Shown here one piece after another: positions 60,821-64,000 of a DNA stretch of 64,000 nt. The stretch comes from Lientehia sp934351765 (GTDB lineage: Bacteria > Bacillota > Clostridia > Lachnospirales > Lachnospiraceae). Where the stretch lies: contig NZ_JBQKGG010000008.1 of assembly GCF_052118925.1 (NCBI RefSeq), positions 1 to 64,000 of the forward strand, given 5' to 3'. The notes under the pieces are model-generated. The model had not been told where the DNA came from. It searched no databases and saw only the letters and a program-made list of their open reading frames with translations. Within the stretch, counting starts at the first letter, position 1. Each line of letters begins with the position of its first letter. The translations under genes and the position numbers were made by a program.

Positions 60821-61759
60821 ATGAAACGATTTCGGATCTTTTTGGGAAAAATCATAAACAATATCTTTGAGGATAAGCTTACGGTCTATGCAGCGCAGGT
60901 TTCTTTTTTTATTGTCATTTCCGCGCTCCCCATTATCATGCTGGTGATTCCGCTGATCCAGTTTCTGATCCCCTTTTCCAGGGAAACCATGACCAGCACG
61001 ATCCTGGCAGTTCTTCCAAACTCTTCGGAGCTTCAGAATCTGGTTTTAAGCCTGATCAACGACGTTTACACCAACTCTGCAGGAACCATCGTTTCGATTT
61101 CCACGGTTACGGTCCTCTGGTCTGCATCCAAAGCCATCTACTCGCTCCAGCAGGGCCTCAACAACATTGCTCATATTAAGGAAACAAGAAACGTGGTGGT
61201 CCAGCGCCTGCTGTCCATCGTTTACACCGTTGGCTTTGTATTTGTCCTGATCTTCGCCATCGGTGTCCTGCTGTTCGGCAACCGCCTTCAGCTTCTTCTG
61301 GAATCCTGGCTTCCCCATCTGGCTCAGTTTTCCGCAGTGATCATTTTTTTCCGTGCCGGTTTTTCCGTTGCTCTGTTCATGCTGTTCTTTGTATTTATCT
61401 ACACGATCCTGCCAAACACCAGGCTTTCCTTCTGGCGGCAGATCCCCGGAGCAGCCTTTACTACCTTCGGCTGGATGATCTTTTCCTATGTGTATTCGCT
61501 CTACATTGACCATGTGGCAAACTTTTCTTATATTTACGGCAGTCTGACCGCTTTAATCCTCTTAATGCTCTGGCTGTATATCTGCATGAACATCGTCCTG
61601 CTGGGCGCAGTTCTCAACAAGCTCCTGACAGACAGCGCCGATGAAAAAAAACGGCTCCGGAAAACCAATCAGACAACACCGAAGGAACCTGCATCTCCCC
61701 AGGAAGCCCCTGTCTCCGACGGAAAAGCCCCGACCTCCCATAAGGATTCCGGTTCGTGA
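60821..61759 (+). CDS. YihY/BrkB family membrane protein
   Basis: A 312-residue protein with about six membrane helices and the family stretch KLTVYAAQVSFFIVISALPI near the start, then SASKAIYSLQQGLNNI and YTILPNTRLSFWRQIPGA. It ends in a charged, proline-rich tail with no membrane segment (about 272-312). The family was once annotated as ribonuclease BN in error; its function is unknown, and a transport or envelope role is assumed. I start at MKRFRIFLGK (60821), after GAGGTG. Confidence 0.87.
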   Translation: MKRFRIFLGKIINNIFEDKLTVYAAQVSFFIVISALPIIMLVIPLIQFLIPFSRETMTSTILAVLPNSSELQNLVLSLINDVYTNSAGTIVSISTVTVLWSASKAIYSLQQGLNNIAHIKETRNVVVQRLLSIVYTVGFVFVLIFAIGVLLFGNRLQLLLESWLPHLAQFSAVIIFFRAGFSVALFMLFFVFIYTILPNTRLSFWRQIPGAAFTTFGWMIFSYVYSLYIDHVANFSYIYGSLTALILLMLWLYICMNIVLLGAVLNKLLTDSADEKKRLRKTNQTTPKEPASPQEAPVSDGKAPTSHKDSGS

Positions 61760-61785
61760 ATAAATTATCAGATAATAGAATTATT

Positions 61786-61803
61786 TTGTTAAAATATGAA
61801 CAA
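61786..61803. promoter_or_regulatory. Rex-like operator
   Basis: TTGTTAA-AATA-TGAACAA differs from the Rex consensus TTGTTAAnnnnTTAACAA at one base. Rex senses NADH/NAD and often controls hydrogenase and fermentation genes. It lies about 205 bases before the NuoE-like gene and before the terminator at 61871-61909, so the link to that operon is uncertain. Confidence 0.35.
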
Positions 61804-61870
61804 TATTTTCAGGGAAGTCATTAAAAACAATCGACATTTTCAAAAAAGTGAACTTTTCTGAATTTCAAGG

Positions 61871-61909
61871 CCGAACTGATTGATTTGCCAAAAACAGTTC
61901 GGTATTTTT
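61871..61909 (+). terminator. Intrinsic terminator after the YihY gene
   Basis: CCGAACTG and CAGTTCGG form a perfect 8-bp stem; GTATTTTTG follows. It lies between the YihY gene and the NuoE-like gene, so it ends the former or attenuates the latter. Confidence 0.65.
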
Positions 61910-62009
61910 GTTGTTTTTCACTGTATTTATTTTTTATAAAACATGGTAAGATTTTTGCAAAAGTATAATTTTATACGAGATAGCCAAAAATTTAACAGGA
62001 GGTCAAACC

Positions 62010-62486
62010 ATGCTCGATCAGACGTATTACCGGAAAGCCGATGAGATCATCGACCATTACGGTCGAAAGGCTGCTTCTCTCATTCCGATCATGCAGGACA
62101 TCCAGGCGGAGTATCGTTATCTGCCCGGTGAGCTGTTAACCTATGTCGCGAAGCAAATCGGCGTCACCGAAACAAAGGCTTACAGTGTAGCAACCTTTTA
62201 TGAAAACTTCTCCTTTGAAGCCAAGGGAAAATATGTCATTAAGGTATGCGACGGCACCGCCTGTCATGTCCGCAAATCCACTCCGGTCCTGGAAGCACTT
62301 TTCAAAGAACTGGGACTCAACAAGAAGAAACATACCACGGACGATATGATGTTCACCGTAGAGACGGTATCCTGTCTCGGCGCCTGCGGACTCGCACCGA
62401 CCATGATGGTCGGCGAGGAGGTACACCCATCCATGACACCGGAAAAGGCACTGGAAATCATTCATGAACTGAGGGGGAAAGGCTGA
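62010..62486 (+). CDS. hndA: NuoE-like [2Fe-2S] subunit of an NAD(P)-linked hydrogenase
   Basis: A 158-residue thioredoxin-like ferredoxin of the NuoE/HndA/HydC type. Four cluster cysteines are present: CDGTAC (about 88-93) and CLGAC (about 129-133). It passes electrons between the flavin subunit and the rest of the complex. AACAGGAGG precedes the ATG. Its stop overlaps the start of the NuoF-like gene (TGATG). In Clostridia this pair usually belongs to an electron-bifurcating [FeFe] hydrogenase, though a respiratory-type enzyme cannot be excluded from this fragment. Confidence 0.92.
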   Translation: MLDQTYYRKADEIIDHYGRKAASLIPIMQDIQAEYRYLPGELLTYVAKQIGVTETKAYSVATFYENFSFEAKGKYVIKVCDGTACHVRKSTPVLEALFKELGLNKKKHTTDDMMFTVETVSCLGACGLAPTMMVGEEVHPSMTPEKALEIIHELRGKG

Positions 62487-64000
62487 TGATTAAAAACAGA
62501 GATGAATTAACTCAGATCCGGGAAGCTGCGAAACAGACCATTTCGTTCCAGGACTGCCGGATTCTTGTCTGTTCCGGCACCGGCTGTATCGCCACCGGTT
62601 CCGCAAAAATCCATGATATTTTCGCTGATCTCGCCCGTGACACGGATGGCGTAACCCTGGAATTTGCACCTCATGACCAGGACGAAACGAGCGTTGGCGT
62701 AAAGAGAACCGGCTGTCAGGGCTTCTGTGAACTGGGGCCCCTGGTTCGGATCCAGCGCGGAGACGAAACAATCCAGTACGTGAAGGTACAGCCTGAGGAC
62801 TGCTACGAAATTTTTGAGCAGACTGTACTGAAGGGCGAGGTCGTGGAACACCTGCTCTATACAAAAAAAGAGATCCACTACCGCCATCCCGAGGACATTC
62901 CCTTCATGGCAAAGCAGACCAGACTGGTTCTTGAAAACTGCGGAAAGCTGGATGCCGAATCTCTGGATGAATACCTGGCAGTCGGCGGCTTCAGGGCTCT
63001 GGAAAAGGTTCTGTTCGAAATGACCAGTGATGAGGTTGTCGATGAGATCGACCGCTCCGGACTCCGCGGACGAGGAGGCGGCGGCTTCCCGGCCGGAAAG
63101 AAATGGAAACAGGTAGCCCGTCAGCCGGAGCCGATTCGCTATGTGGTCTGCAATGGCGATGAGGGAGACCCCGGAGCTTTCATGGATGGCTCCGTGATGG
63201 AGGGAGATCCCTTTAAGCTCATCGAGGGCATGACCATCGCAGCCCGCGCTGTAAAGGCAGCTGATGGCTATATCTATGTCCGGGCTGAATATCCCATGTC
63301 CGTTGCCAGACTGCGCCATGCCATTGCACTTCTGGAGGACGCAGGACTGCTCGGCGATCACATTTTAGGAACTGAGTTCTCCTTCCATTTACATATTAAC
63401 CGCGGCGCCGGTGCATTCGTCTGCGGTGAGGGCTCGGCACTGACTGCTTCCATCGAAGGAAACCGCGGCATGCCCCGTGTAAAGCCTCCCCGCACGGTAG
63501 AAAAGGGGCTCTGGGAAAAGCCGACCGTTTTAAACAATGTGGAAACCTTCGCCAACGTACCTGGCATCATCTTAAAGGGTGCTGACTGGTACCGCAGTAT
63601 CGGAACCGAGGGAAGTCCCGGAACAAAGACCTTTTCTTTGACCGGCTCCATCGAAAATACCGGTCTTATCGAGGTTCCCATGGGTACGACTCTGCGTGAG
63701 ATCATCTTCGACATCGGCGGCGGCTTGAAGAACGGTGCCGAGTTCAAGGCTGTTCAGATCGGCGGTCCCTCCGGCGGCTGTTTAACCAGGGATCATCTGG
63801 ATGAACCTCTGGACTTCGATTCTGTAAAAAAATTCAACGCCATCGTCGGTTCCGGCGGCATGGTGGTCATGGACACCAACACCTGTATGGTGGAGGTTGC
63901 CCGGTTCTTCATGAGCTTTACCCAGCGGGAATCCTGCGGAAAATGTGTTCCCTGCCGGGAAGGCACCAAGCGCATGCTGGAGATCCTGGAACGGATCGTA
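62486..64000 (+). CDS. hndC: NuoF-like flavoprotein subunit, cut at the window edge
   Basis: 505 codons are visible with no stop. An N-terminal thioredoxin-like [2Fe-2S] domain (ILVCSGTGC, then GCQGFCELGP) is fused to the NuoF core: RGRGGGGFPAGKKW (NADH/FMN, about 195), NGDEGDPGAFMD (about 225) and the 4Fe-4S motif SCGKCVPCREGTKR (about 484). The N-terminal domain marks the HydB/HndC type found in bifurcating [FeFe] hydrogenases. Two C-terminal ferredoxin clusters and the HydA gene would be expected beyond the window. The start overlaps the previous stop. Confidence 0.93.
   Translation, partial: MIKNRDELTQIREAAKQTISFQDCRILVCSGTGCIATGSAKIHDIFADLARDTDGVTLEFAPHDQDETSVGVKRTGCQGFCELGPLVRIQRGDETIQYVKVQPEDCYEIFEQTVLKGEVVEHLLYTKKEIHYRHPEDIPFMAKQTRLVLENCGKLDAESLDEYLAVGGFRALEKVLFEMTSDEVVDEIDRSGLRGRGGGGFPAGKKWKQVARQPEPIRYVVCNGDEGDPGAFMDGSVMEGDPFKLIEGMTIAARAVKAADGYIYVRAEYPMSVARLRHAIALLEDAGLLGDHILGTEFSFHLHINRGAGAFVCGEGSALTASIEGNRGMPRVKPPRTVEKGLWEKPTVLNNVETFANVPGIILKGADWYRSIGTEGSPGTKTFSLTGSIENTGLIEVPMGTTLREIIFDIGGGLKNGAEFKAVQIGGPSGGCLTRDHLDEPLDFDSVKKFNAIVGSGGMVVMDTNTCMVEVARFFMSFTQRESCGKCVPCREGTKRMLEILERIV

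Overview
The window looks like a chromosome segment of an anaerobic, spore-forming Firmicute of the class Clostridia, most likely a gut Lachnospiraceae. This is inferred from spore genes (a SleC-type cortex-lytic enzyme, SpoIIM), an [FeFe]-hydrogenase-type gene pair, strong AGGAGG-type ribosome binding sites, a T-box leader and Gram-positive style operons. No rRNA and no CRISPR array are present.

Layout. 1-3,950: start of a minus-strand gene, a candidate small RNA, a LysR regulator divergent from a sodium:neurotransmitter-symporter-type carrier, and a tandem GNAT protein. 4,000-10,400: gltD and gltB behind a leader with a strong terminator. 10,600-17,350: a small conserved-looking protein, an acetyltransferase remnant, a VanY-type lipoprotein, a CPBP membrane protease and carAB. 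17,400-23,134: sleC, split in two by a 4,393-bp element that carries tRNA-Ala(CGC), two unknown genes, a 3-methyladenine DNA glycosylase, a thioredoxin reductase-like gene and a serine recombinase. 23,135-29,900: phosphate sensing and uptake (phoR, phoP, pstS, phoU, pstB, pstA, pstC). 30,200-41,530: an LTA-synthase-like enzyme, a DUF368 (PopT-type) protein, DAHP synthase, an iron-sulfur flavoprotein, spoIIM, a Nudix hydrolase, rny, recA, a phospholipase D family protein and a small coiled-coil protein. 41,770-42,115: tmRNA. 42,227-50,875: a cobalamin-riboswitch operon with a 1,629-residue surface protein and a complete BtuFCD-type transporter. 51,018-61,759: a UroD/MtaA-like protein, smpB, rnr, secG, eno, pheST behind a T-box, and a YihY-family protein. 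62,010 to the end: NuoE-like and NuoF-like subunits, the second cut by the window edge.

Two stories stand out. First, sleC is interrupted by an element whose ends share GGATGACC inside a dyad. Precise excision would restore an uninterrupted 419-codon sleC. The rebuilt element site is a near-perfect inverted repeat around ATGA, as expected for a serine recombinase, and a sequence matching the sigma-K consensus lies before sleC. This resembles the skin element of sigK, with a different gene as target and a tRNA gene and metabolic genes as cargo. Excision is predicted, not shown. Second, the B12 riboswitch operon starts with a very large secreted protein made of seven related beta-rich modules, two Ig-like modules and a partial copy of the neighbouring substrate-binding protein, suggesting a surface corrinoid-capture system feeding the transporter. 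A UroD/MtaA-like gene lies next to it.

Other points of interest are a candidate small RNA with near-consensus promoter and terminator, a possible leader-peptide attenuator, a terminator in the gltB leader, a palindromic repeat present four times, and a composite palindrome between rny and the Nudix gene. All functional statements come from reading the sequence; no database search was run.
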